Below are positions 1-10,729 of a stretch of DNA of 64,000 bases, one piece after another. Every line of letters begins with the position of its first letter. Positions within the stretch are counted from its first letter, which is position 1. Below the pieces are notes generated by a model. That model was given only the letters and a program-made list of their open reading frames with translations, searched no databases and was not told the DNA's origin. Location of the stretch: assembly GCA_010093485.1 (NCBI GenBank), contig MU001506.1, forward strand, positions 868,001 through 932,000, written 5' to 3'. This DNA is from Karstenula rhodostoma CBS 690.94 (lineage: Eukaryota > Ascomycota > Dothideomycetes > Pleosporales > Didymosphaeriaceae). Both the position numbers and the translations under genes were made by a program.

Positions 1-79
1 CACGCGCCAGCTCGAATCTGCACGGCTCTCCCCCTTCACACGACATAACCCGACCTCGAAAACCCGCACACAGTTCACG

Positions 80-922
80 ATGTCGGCCATCTTCTCCGGT
101 GCTCCTCCGCAAGGCGGTCCAGGCTACTCGTTCAAGCAGACCCCCACCGCGGCTCCGTCAGGCGAGCGACAGCACGGCTTCTACCCGTAGGCAGCTTCCA
201 TACCTGTATTCTCTCACAATGCTTACATTCACAGCTACACCGACAATGGCGGATCAACACTCGGCATCTCGGGCGCCGACTTCACCATCCTCGCTGGCGA
301 CACTCGCTCAACTTCTGGCTACAACATCAACACTCGATACGCACCCAAGCTCTTCAAGATCGGCGGCGAAGGACCAGAGAATAAGGGCGCGCGGATAGTT
401 CTCTCAGTCGTCGGCTTCGCGGCGGACGGCGATGCGCTGAAGGAGCGCCTCGACACCATCGTCAAGATGTACAAGTACCAGCACGGCAAGCCCATGTCCG
501 TGTCCGCCTGCGCACAGCGCCTCAGCCACATTCTCTACAACAAGCGATTCTTCCCGTACTACGTACACGCAATCCTGGGCGGTCTGGACGAGGATGGCAA
601 GGGCGCATTATACTCATACGACCCGGTGGGCAGCTATGAGAGGGAACAGTGTAGGGCTGCTGGTGCGGCGGCGTCGCTCATCATGCCCTTCTTGGACAAC
701 CAGGTCAACTTCAAAAATCAGTACATGCCGGGAAGCGGAACTGGTCACAATCTCAAGGCGAAGGCGGCTGAACCGCTGCCCCAGGACCATGTCGAGGACT
801 TGGTGAGGGATGCGTTCACAAGCGCAGTGGAGAGGCACATCGAGGTTGGTGATGGTCTCCAGATGATGATCATCACAGCAAACGGCATTGCCGAGACGTA
901 CACGCCGCTGAAGAGGGACTAA
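80..922 (+). CDS. PRE7: 20S proteasome subunit beta-6 (Pre7/PSMB1 type)
   Basis: Exons 80-186 and 235-922 encode 264 aa. The 48-nt intron (187-234) begins GTAGGC and ends ACAG; splicing removes an in-frame TAG and restores the family segment FYPYTDNGGSTLGISG. The subunit is a structural, non-catalytic beta ring member of the 20S proteasome core in cytosol and nucleus. What is seen: the segment around DFTILAGDTRST near the start of the mature beta fold, the KMYKYQHGKPMS helix region, LYSYDPVGSYE, and the C-terminal acidic helix before the ending TPLKRD. Family knowledge: Pre7-type subunits have a short N-terminal extension and lack the catalytic threonine, which fits. The start was chosen because it is the only ATG that reads into the conserved segment. 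Length is normal and no lesion is seen. Confidence 0.93.
187..234 (+). other. Spliceosomal intron of the proteasome beta-6 gene
   Basis: This 48-nt intron carries a TAG stop in the reading frame right at its donor. The continuous ORF therefore only starts downstream, and the true N-terminus at position 80 is recovered only by splicing. It is typical of the very short introns throughout the window. Confidence 0.85.
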
Positions 923-2281
923 GGAGCATACTGGGTTGGGGCGGATGAGGCCAATAAGTTCTGAACCTGCAGCTTAGCCGGTTTGCATGAACACAATATC
1001 TAACGGTATGACACGAAGCAATGACACAGCTGTCTGAAAGACAAAATGCCTCGATCGGCTATCATTGTGACATCGTAATGAATTCATGTATTCAAGCTCT
1101 ATGTTTTTCCCTTGTCCGCTCCTTCAACATCCTCTTACTGTCCACACCAACACCCTGCTTAGCTCCCTGTCTTGTAATTCTTCCTTCTTTGATTGTTCCA
1201 ACGAAAGACGACTAAATAAAAAGACAGCTACCTATCTAGAAAGCTACTCTATCGAGAGCGTGCTGCTTGCGCTGAGCAGTATTTCTCGGCTTGTTACCGA
1301 GCAGACGTACATGAACAGGAGCCGTGATGGATTGCTTGATCAGCCGGCGTCAGCAATTGTAGGCAAATGTGCGCTCCGTACATATGTGAATAGCGTAGGA
1401 TATCTTCATACCTTGGTGTGTTCTCTATCGACTAGCACCAACAAATGTACGTCCCAAGCACATCATCATTAAAACTCGTGGAGGAATGAAGCCTCGGGGT
1501 AGCATTGAGCTCTTTCTGGAACTTCGCGCGATACAAATCCGTCTTGCCAGATCAACAGAGCGATGTTAAACTCCCTCGTTGGATCCTCGAGTCCTATCTT
1601 TCTTTTTAGATTTCTGCCAACCTAAAGTACTATGGATAGCAAGCTCAAACTTTCAAGAATCCCTTTACAACATCTACAAGAGCGACGTCAATTCTCCAGT
1701 CCAAACCTCAAGTGGAAAGGGGTACTCAGTCAACGCAATAGCGTTCATCTGGCGCACTCTTGAGGCGCAGGATCCGAGTTTCACGATGGCGATGCCACAT
1801 GGAAGTCTTCTCAAGCTTATTGCGATCATTTTCTTGTCAAACTGCATTGTCTGATTATTCTCTTTTCTCATATCGGCTCTTTACTCAGCTTCTTGTCCCC
1901 CGCTCTTTCCCCTTAGAAGCACCCCAACATGTGCAACAAGAACAGATCTTTCATAGCCGCTATAAGTGTTGGATACCGCTAGTATCTGTGAAGGAACGAA
2001 GTTTCGGGGTGCAAGGTTTAATACGCCACGAGTCAAGCTTGCTTGTCGAAAGAGCGTCGTTGGTTGCTCGAGTCCTCACCGCGCCCCCGCCGACCTGGTG
2101 AATTATGGTTAGAGCGAGACCGAAGCTCGGGTACACTCGGTCCTCACGGCAAGGGTTGAAAGCTCAGTCTCGTAACAATGTCCTTTCTAAAAGTACCTTC
2201 ACATCACCTGTGCGCTTCACCCTCGCAACACCTCGACCTCGTCCTGCTGTGTCGTTCACTCGCGGCTCTCTATATCCCAAG
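923..2281. other. Intergenic stretch with diverged repeat relic
   Basis: No convincing gene is seen. The ORFs here lack recognisable domains and overlap each other. Two blocks look related: about 1477-1500 and about 1987-2010, each of the form GTGRAGGAAYGAAGYYTCGGGGT, which differ only by transitions. Each is followed 40-110 nt later by a CGTTGG..CTCGAGTCCT block (about 1580-1596 and 2062-2078). This may be an old duplicated element. Confidence 0.4.
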
Positions 2282-3876
2282 ATGAAGCTTAACGTTGTCA
2301 TTGTTTCGTGCACTACCATGCTGCAGTTGGCGCTTACGTTAAGCTTTAACTCCAGCAGGCCTCTGCGGCTTCCGCTTCGCATCCGAAATGCTACGGATTT
2401 GCCTTCTGTCAATGTCCCCGAAAGCAACGACGGCGACCACCAGATGAGCTCTGCAGAATGTGAGGACTTCGTGATCTCTATACACGAAGGGAGCAAGTCA
2501 CTAACACCACCTAGGGCTGAGTACCGGTGGACCTACTGGGATCGTTCGGCCCTGGCCTAGACGGGCAGGACTATGGCAACTTGATGAAGGAGCGCTGACT
2601 GTGATCCCCTACTGTTTCGTTGACAAGCGGTCCTTCGACAAGTTGTCTTGCGACGTCAAATCCGCAATCAAGCTTTGGTCTGATGCCCTCGGCGATTTTA
2701 AGTATGGCAAATTTGGCCCCGAAAACAAACACAGTTTGGCCTTCCGTGCGCCGCCAGGGCGTCCCCGGTCCCAAGAGTTTAACCCTTATTGCTGTAAGAG
2801 CTACACATACGGTGAAGAAGGCAAGAAGCTTAATCGCCTGGACGACCTGAAATGTGACTGGAATACTGAGCAATACCCTCCCGACACTGTGGCTATTCAT
2901 TGGCTTGACAAGGTCAAAGGCGAAGGTGGAGCCAGAGCAACACTTGGTTACTATTACGATGTGGCGAACCAGGATCCATTGCCGGGACGGCACGAAATAG
3001 TCATTTCGGATGGCTCTGAACCTCATGCTATCGCGCATGAGATTGGAAATGGTGTGTAATACAGAGATGCAATTCGATGCAATAGAATTGGCTAATGACT
3101 CCTAGTTCTAGGCATGACTCATGAACACCAGCGATGGGACCGTGACGAATATGTGTATTTTCTGTGCGAGAACGTACGAGGCATGAAAGAGGTGGTGGAA
3201 TACGCGTACAAATTGAATGGCGCCCCTAATGGCATATCGAAAGAAGAGGTCTGGGAGTTCTTGTGCGAAAACAACGCACAGGCTGAGTTTTGGTCAGCAC
3301 CAAGCCAAGCGTGGATGAGGGGCGATGGGTTCGACGATTCCGACGAAGGCACCACCCTGGACGGAACCAGACTCGTTCATATGGGTCACGCTGTTGCTAA
3401 GCGAATGCTGACGCATGTCAGTCCTTGGTTTGGTCCCCGAGCACCAACGCTGGGACCGCGACGACCATGTTGAGTTCCGCTGCCGCAATCTCAAGCACAT
3501 GTGGGAGGCAGTCGCCAAGTTGCAGAAAACCGGCTTGGATTCTGATCAGTCCTGGGTTATTCTATGCACTGATCTTGGCACGGCTCTCAGATACCACGCA
3601 CCGAGGCGCAGTTTTGTAAAGGGCGCCGGTCTCGACAAGTGTATGCAACCTCAACTAGACAGGCCAGGAGGCTTCGACATGGATTCAACCATGCTGTATT
3701 CGTCAAAATATAAGACCGTTGCGGGGGACAATCAAGTCGATGTGAACTCCGCTGTTTTGGTTGGGTTCAAGAAAGATCCCGATGGCCAAAAGGTCACTGG
3801 GGGCGAATTGATAATCCCAGAGCGGATTAAGCCATCTCCGCTCGATGCTGAGTTGGCGAGGAACTTCTATCCTTGA
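2282..3876 (+). pseudogene. Degenerate astacin-like (M12A) secreted metalloprotease
   Basis: The reconstruction is exon 2282-2459, intron 2460-2514 (GTGAGG, branch CTAAC), exon 2515-3051, intron 3052-3105, then coding from 3106. The N-terminus has a signal-peptide-like hydrophobic segment (residues about 4-20). VIPYCF, where fungal astacin-like catalytic domains usually begin, is at 2604-2621. The zinc motif reads HEIGNVLGMTHEHQRWDRD at about residues 234-252. Known family pattern: HExxHxxGxxHExxRxDRD. Thus the second zinc His is Asn (AAT for CAT). From about 3390 the reading frame breaks, and a second, shorter copy of the same half-domain follows in another frame (3415-3876), with LGLVPEHQRWDRD, where the third zinc His is Pro. 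A Met-turn-like segment (STMLY) occurs only in the second copy. I infer a non-functional or pseudo-enzyme secreted protein. Exact joining of the two copies is uncertain. Confidence 0.7.
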
Positions 3877-5611
3877 GATGAAGCAAGGTATCAGGAGTGG
3901 CGCAAGAAGTAACCAGATTCGAATGCTTGACGTCCAGCTTGAGGAAGTAAGCAGCCATGATTGTTTTCCAAGGTATAGTTGTATGTGGGAAAACCGGCGG
4001 TAGAACACCTCAGAAATAGGCCATTTCAGGTTAAGCATACAGTCATTACCGGATGTCTGCTGTTTGTCTATACTTCGAGCCTCGTTCGAACCGACAAAAT
4101 GGTAATACCCCTGATGCATCAAATCCCGAACTTCTGAACCCCCAGGGCACCGCAGAATGCAGCAATAACGAGCCTAAAGAATCTCACTCACTAGTCCAAT
4201 CGTGGGTAAGATAGCTCATTTGGCACGCCTTAGCCGCTTTTTTGGTCCCTTCGTGCATTGGCAAAGCGCGACGCCTTATGTTATCCACCCCTTCATTGAT
4301 TTACCCGCCCTCATAGTGATCGTATACAATATAGTGATCGTATACAATATAATCGGATGACATGTGATCCAAGATAGAATCTTCTTTGCAAGCTTGCGTT
4401 TGGCCGACGCGTCTCACACCTGTACCCAGAGGTGCTGCCTCTAGCACCAATGTCCTCATATATTCGCGCCCATGCAATGTACTCGAACAGCTATGAAGCA
4501 AGAATTTGCTCGAACTTAATGCAGCATCTGAAGTTCGCATTCCGGGCCGGATAATGGAACGTGCTGTGACAAGCACGTGGCGTATCGGGTGGCTTTTCTG
4601 GAGATAGTCCGATCGGCCCCGCCGAATACCTTCTAGAACTGCATTGCCTGGGCTCACTTGCTGGTGGGAGAGCGCGAGATCGTTTCAAGGTAAGCATTTG
4701 ATGAGACCTGATGACTTGCAGCTGGTGCGACGCTGTGGTGAGTGCCAATAAAGTTTACCCTACTCGGAAGATCTGCAGGCGCGGACAGTACAAGCGGGCG
4801 ACGCGAAATAGGAACATGTTGGCTCGTCATCTGCATTCGTGGGCAGCGCGTGTTCGCTTGACTAAGGTCGCGGCCGGTGCTTCAGATTTCGTCGCATGTG
4901 GAGCACTTCGTTTCATCCTCGTCTAGCCTAGCTTTGAGCTCAACCAGCAAAAACGGCCACATTTTCCAGCGCAATGGCATTCTGCAGGTCGACAAGAAGG
5001 GCTGTACAGATTTTGAGTTTGGAATCCAAGGTAGCGTTTGAGTTGGACCGAGAGTGATTAAACCTCATTTCCAAAATTGAAGCCTCATTATTTGAATGAA
5101 AATTGGAACCGCTCTTTACATAATCCAAGACGACCCGTCGCAACTCTCCCGTCTCCAGGGACACCAGCCCCTCTCTTATGGACTGTGGAACTTAGCACCA
5201 TCGATTCCCCGTGACCCGCAAACACCACACACCCCGCAGAAGCGTTCCTTCGATCGTTCGAAAAGTCTTCCATTATACTTCGAGGTCACGACTCGCCAGA
5301 AAGCCGTTCCGAATTTTTTGAGGCCTGTTTTGATGACAGCATTGCGCAACGCCTAGACTCAGCCTGGCGACCAGAAGTCGATCTTTCCAGCACACGCATC
5401 CTGGGACCGGGGGAGTATCAAGGAGGTGGTCTACTCGTCGCTCGAGCAGGCTAGCTCTGGTCGACGGGCTCGGAGTATTCACCACTACAACACGAACACG
5501 ACCTTCATTTGATAAACAGGAACACATATTGTTGGATTCACGAATTTGGGAACCATTCCGCCGGTATCTTGACATCGGTTTCCTACCTTTCGGGCATGCG
5601 CTTGCCTTCCA
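3877..5611. other. Gene-poor intergenic region
   Basis: About 1.7 kb with no coding region I can support. The ORFs are short, overlap on both strands and show no domain. It contains a perfect two-copy 18-bp tandem repeat at 4313-4348. The last part is the presumed promoter and 5' leader of the rhodopsin-domain gene. Confidence 0.5.
4313..4348. repeat. Two-copy 18-bp tandem repeat
   Basis: The unit ATAGTGATCGTATACAAT occurs twice in a row without a mismatch. It lies in noncoding DNA far from gene starts. It is probably a replication-slippage product. Confidence 0.9.
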
Positions 5612-6912
5612 ATGACGCCCCATCCACTGCTCTATATCCGGCAAAGTTTCTCACTTCCCCATGTAAGTCCTACTAACAATCATCCCTTGGTGCCTATACG
5701 CAAGACTGATCTTTACAAGGCTCCGGGCATACAACCTCTGCCATCGCCGCATCTCTTTGACGAGTCCCGAGCCCCAGACATTGTAGCGGGAAATGTCCTT
5801 CTTCAGCTTGTTGGGACTCTGTTTTTCATTCTGCGAACATTCTCTCGGCTCTTACTAACCAAATCCTGGAAACCAGAGGACTCTCTGCTTACAATTGCAT
5901 GGGTAAGTCCTACAATCAAAATTAATCCTTCCATACTGACCGCAATGAGGTATTTGCTACCGCCTTTAGCACATGCCAATACGGCCAAGTCGCCCACGGT
6001 GCTGGTCACCATCTCAGCGTCGTGCTCCACAACAACCCTAACGACGCTGTGGAAAGCCAGAAGTGGGCCTACGTTGCAAACCTCATCCTCCTCCCTGCCC
6101 TAGCTTTCCCCAAACTCAGCATCTGCGATGCCTACTCCCGCATTTTCGGCGAGAGCCTCATGGACCGGCGCATGATCCACGCACTAATCGTCCTAATTGT
6201 TGTGCCCAATATCACATTCTTCTTTTTAACCATCTTTCAGTGCAAGCCGATACACGTATACTGGACCGAAGGTCGCCCGCTCGAGAAATGCAATTTGACC
6301 GGCCCCAAGACATTTTACATCTACGGAGGTCTGAATATCTTCTTCGACGTCGCTCTCATGATAATTGTCATGCCGCATGTCCTAGAGCTGCACGTCAGTC
6401 AACGGCAGAAATGGGCGCTGGCTGGGATCGTAGGACTAGGTTCGTTGGCCGTTGTTGCCGGGATCCTGCGGATGACGCGCCTTTCCTTGACGCTGTCGAA
6501 GCCCAACTTCGATGCTAGTTGGGACGCATACGATGTCTCGATCTGGACGTCGACGGAGATCTACGTCAGTCTTGTATGCGCTGCTGCGCCGGGCATTAAG
6601 CCTGTGGTTTCGCTTGTGCTCCCGAAACTACTTGGGACGTCGCTTGGGAGTCGGACGCGCACAACAACTGGAGATGGGCATGGTGGCGATGCACCAATCA
6701 AGCTGCATTCAAATATGAGGAGAGCGACTATCGGTAGCGCAAGAACAAGACAGAACATGCATGAAAGTATATTCGACGAAGCAGATGGACCATACGCCGA
6801 AGTTGGCAGGGGCGTAGATACGGAGTCGCTGGGTTCAAAAGACGTCAGTCATACGAGACGACACATGAACAAATTGTCCCGCATTTTAATCAGACAATCG
6901 AATGTTAGGTGA
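5612..6912 (+). CDS. Fungal rhodopsin-domain (PTH11-like) 7-TM protein
   Basis: Exons join at intron 5903-5949 (GTAAGT..GAG), giving the segment LLTIAWVFATAFSTCQYG. A second probable intron lies at 5663-5719 (GTAAGT, branch TACTAAC, end ACAAG), and it keeps frame. The protein has seven hydrophobic segments: about VLLQLVGTLFFILR, LLTIAWVFATAF, LILLPALAFPKLSIC, ALIVLIVVPNITFFFLTIF, FDVALMIIVMPHVL, WALAGIVGLGSLAVVAGIL and EIYVSLVCAAAPGIKPVVSL. A cytoplasmic Ser/Arg-rich tail follows. These hallmarks match the fungal rhodopsin domain found in PTH11-like putative receptors of the plasma membrane: the QCKPIHVYWT loop, the KCNL..FYIYGGLNIFFD segment and the final GIKP motif. No CFEM domain precedes it. 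The first exon and start codon are the least certain part. The ligand is unknown. Confidence 0.8.
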
Positions 6913-7319
6913 GAGAAACCTTGAGATCGATCGAAAGCACCTTGGACTTGGCATTCGGCATGCCCCGCGCATCAAGCTACTATATCGGGAGCAGTAACAC
7001 GTTGGAATCAGGATATCAACTTCAGGGTTGTGGAACCTCCATTCACCAGAGTACCCGCCCTTGCGTTGTTGCCGCGCCGCTGCGAGGCAGTCTTCGTCTC
7101 TCAGCTCCACACCACCTTCGGGAGAGTCGAAGGGACGATGTATACATCTCACACGGCATTGGTGTCTCTTGCAAAAAAAATCTTAGTCTTCTCATAAAGC
7201 GGGCAACTACATACTGGTTCACTCGCTCTCTAGCAAAATCAGTAGGTCATGCCGTCATCCACTACATCAATGATTAAAATCCCAACTGACAAACCAACAC
7301 AGCCTCTCAGGAAGTCGAT
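6913..7319. other. Intergenic spacer
   Basis: About 400 nt between two same-strand genes. Nothing else is recognised; the overlapping ORFs here are short and without domain signals. Confidence 0.5.
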
Positions 7320-7895
7320 ATGACGCAATCCCTTCCATCAACTGTTCCTGACAGAATGGAAACCGCCCAACAAACACAAGCAGCCACCGGCGAGCTCTCC
7401 CAAGTTGAACGCATGGGGAAGGAACTCGAAGACGAAAAGCGTCGCGTATCGCTGGAGCCTGCCATACAGCCCATCCGTGATGCCACCGAGGAATTAGTGG
7501 CCACCTCTACGTCAAGCAGCAACCCAGAGACAACAGGCATCGACGTCAAGGTACAAGTTGATGCATGGTCGATAGAGATTAAGCAGGAACATCCGCGGGA
7601 GGGTGTCCAGCTTATGGTGTTGATGATCATGTTGGCTCTGATGGCCACTTCATTGTATGGTTTCTTGAAAGCTATGAACGGACTTGACATGTGGTTGCGC
7701 AAAGACGTATTGTATACGCGAGAAAATCGTTCAGGTGACACGGCGAAGGCAATCTGGACATTGACACTTATAGCCACACAGCTATTGGTAGGGATCTATA
7801 GAAGATGGGCACCCATCGCAATTGAAAAACAGCAGCTCTTTTTGAAAGAAAGGAAACGTATCTCGTACGCCATGCCATGCCCTCCCGTGATATAA
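7320..7895 (+). CDS. Small predicted membrane protein, function unknown
   Basis: A single uninterrupted ORF of 191 aa. The N-terminal ~85 residues are polar and acidic, with QVERMGKELEDEKRR suggesting a short amphipathic helix. Two hydrophobic segments follow: GVQLMVLMIMLALMATSLYGFL (about 99-120) and TAKAIWTLTLIATQLLVGIY (about 141-160). The C-terminal tail is basic. I do not recognise a family. The arrangement of a soluble head and two membrane passes is visible, but no catalytic motif is. It sits downstream of the rhodopsin-domain gene on the same strand with a 400-nt gap, so it probably has its own promoter. A chance ORF of this length with two clean TM segments is possible but less likely. 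Confidence 0.5.
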   Translation: MTQSLPSTVPDRMETAQQTQAATGELSQVERMGKELEDEKRRVSLEPAIQPIRDATEELVATSTSSSNPETTGIDVKVQVDAWSIEIKQEHPREGVQLMVLMIMLALMATSLYGFLKAMNGLDMWLRKDVLYTRENRSGDTAKAIWTLTLIATQLLVGIYRRWAPIAIEKQQLFLKERKRISYAMPCPPVI

Positions 7896-7950
7896 TACAC
7901 AGTTCAAACTATGTTGCCGATGCTCTTGTCGTCAACTTGCTGCAGAGACT

Positions 7951-9065
7951 CTACCAGCCCGTGCTTGCAAATTGCAGATGGTGATGCCATTGAGTATACT
8001 GATTCTCCCATGCGTAATTAAAGTCTTCCATAGCCACTTCGGGGGTCGCACCAAGTATCATACAGCTGATTGCTTCTTCGAACAGATTGTGGAGGTGTTG
8101 TGATGCCAATTGCAAGCGCATGTCTGTGAATGCGCCTCGCCTGTTCCAGATAGTAACGATGTGCACATTTGCCGTTCTCAGTGCCTTCGCAATGGTCTTG
8201 CTAGGGTCACGGCGTTTGCGAAACCAGCTGATCGGTTTAAGGTAAGGCTCATCGATGCCCAAGCGCACATTGGTCTCACGGGTGTGCACCCAGATGTCGA
8301 TGTGTTGTAGATTGACCAACTTTCTTGCGGCAGTCTTGCAGGTACGACTCCAGCTTTCGAGGTGCTTCCCCTTCCAACGGATATCTTCGCTCCTCTTTGG
8401 ATCGCTGTAGGTATGGTAGTGCAGCTGTATCTTGGTCACATTGGCCAGGTTGGTCACCGAAGGAACCTTCAAAAAATTGACGATCCGGTTGGGCGAGTCG
8501 AACGCAAATGTTGTGTTTAGGTAGAAGAAGCATATGCACTCAGTGTATACCTGTTTGCATACAAAGATCAAGCCGGTGAGGGACGTTTTCCAACCGGTAT
8601 CCAGACCTTGGATGCGCTTATAGCGTCCTGTAAGGCAGTCTGTTAGCATTGTATGTGATTGCAACGCTGGATTACCAGCACGCTCCTCTGCTTGGCGTAT
8701 CTTGGGATAACACAAAAATGATGATTGTAAGATTTAGTGTACATACCCAGGACCCTGGAGAAGCGGACCGTCGTGACGGGTGTGAAATTTCGCTCACAGA
8801 TAGGGTAGACGTCATCTGATCGGAGCTTGCCACTGAAGAACTTGAGGCAGTCGCGTCGCTTGTGACCTAACTTCGCGTCTTTTTCGGCGAACTCACATTT
8901 GAAGCCCTGCTGGAAGTAGTACTCGTAGATTTGATTTCTTATTTCCCCGGCTAGATTCAAAAAGCCGACACGCTTCTTCACCGTGACTCTTGGTCGCGCG
9001 TGCACGGATGGGCCGGCCTTCTTGTTCATGTTGAAGGGTAGCGAACAGAGGTGTGTGGAAGTCAT
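7951..9065 (-). CDS. DUF7730/2EXR-like (F-box-like) domain protein
   Basis: Exons 9065-8747 and 8627-7951 give 331 aa. The 119-nt intron (8628-8746) starts GTATGT, has a GCTAAC branch site and ends TTACAG; the join reads RVLGRYKRIQGL. The domain signature is GFLNLAGEIRNQIYEYYF at about residues 35-52, followed by FVCKQVYTECICFFYLNTTFAFD, the paired motifs of the large fungal family variously called DUF7730 or 2EXR. These proteins have an F-box-like first helix; their molecular role is mostly unknown. The C-terminal half contains a predicted alpha/beta segment (VTKIQLHYHTY.., LQHIDIWVHT..) of leucine-rich-like character. A second start (MNKK) 12 residues in is possible. The gene is divergent from the small mitochondrial-type ORF at 9425. 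Confidence 0.7.
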
Positions 9066-9424
9066 GTTGTCAAAGGTGTGGATTATTGTCAGTCGCTGAA
9101 GTGAAGATGAGGGCGAGAGAGCGACTGACTCCGTTTATCCACCAGGCAACTGAGGAGGTTGTAGAGGGCTCCTGTCGTTAGTCGCTGCAAGGTTAGTCGG
9201 TGACATGACCTAGTAGGTCTTTGGGTAATCAAATTGTGAAGCCAGTTGCCGCTTCGAACAACAAGTTCAATTGTGTGGTGAACGAAGAGTGAGAGGTGAG
9301 CCCTGATAACCATTCTAGACCCCTCGCATCTGCCGCGCGCTAAGCCCGCCAAGCTTAGCGCCAATCAAAAGTCATCGTGCATACCACCTTCCCCCCACCG
9401 AGGTCATACCCCAGAAACCTCGCC
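9066..9424. other. Divergent promoter region
   Basis: About 360 nt between divergently transcribed genes. No repeat or RNA gene is recognised. Confidence 0.5.
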
Positions 9425-9730
9425 ATGCATCTCCCAGTCCAATCCATCCTCCTTCGCAACACCCCCGTCCTTCGTCCCGCCGCCCGCACCTTCACCACCT
9501 CCTCCAAGACCTTCTCTCGCCTCCGCCAGCCCGGCGAACCCACGGGCCCTAACGAGCCCCCGAGCCATACTTCTTCACCGCCCTCCAAGTCGCCCCTCAA
9601 GGTCTGGCCCATTGTCTTCATCTTCTGCGCGGGCAGTTTTATGTTCAAGAAGATCGTTGATCAGAAGAAAGAAGAAGGTCAATACGCACCCAAGGGTCCC
9701 GTAGCTGGCCATTCCCCTAGTCGTCCATAA
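9425..9730 (+). CDS. Small single-pass protein, predicted mitochondrial, unknown function
   Basis: An ORF of 101 aa. Residues 1-35 are rich in Arg, Ser and Thr without acidic residues (LLRNTPVLRPAARTFTTSSK), a typical mitochondrial presequence. After a Pro/Ser-rich linker there is one hydrophobic segment, KVWPIVFIFCAGSFMFKKIV (about 59-78), then a charged tail. This looks like a small inner-membrane protein, but I do not recognise the family. The preceding in-frame codon run has no upstream ATG, so 9425 is the start. Its stop (TAA, 9728-9730) is only 15 nt before the ATG of the UMP-CMP kinase, and both are in the same frame, so the two may share one transcript. Confidence 0.55.
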   Translation: MHLPVQSILLRNTPVLRPAARTFTTSSKTFSRLRQPGEPTGPNEPPSHTSSPPSKSPLKVWPIVFIFCAGSFMFKKIVDQKKEEGQYAPKGPVAGHSPSRP

Positions 9731-10475
<745 letters not shown>

Positions 10476-10729
10476 TTGGGCGTAGACATCCTGGCGTAGA
10501 AATAGATGCTTACACGAGCGTAAACGGAATTGACAACGTGTGTACCATGCTCTTTTTAGGTGCAAGGTGAATATCAAGTTTGAAGTGTATATTGCATTTC
10601 TATCATGCAGCACTCAGGCTGCGATTCGGGCCATTACCTAGAAAGCCTCTGATGCATTCGCTTCCAACCCTACCGTTTTGACGAAAAAAGCAAACAAGCA
10701 AGCCAGCAACACCCCGATGCCCCAGTCAT

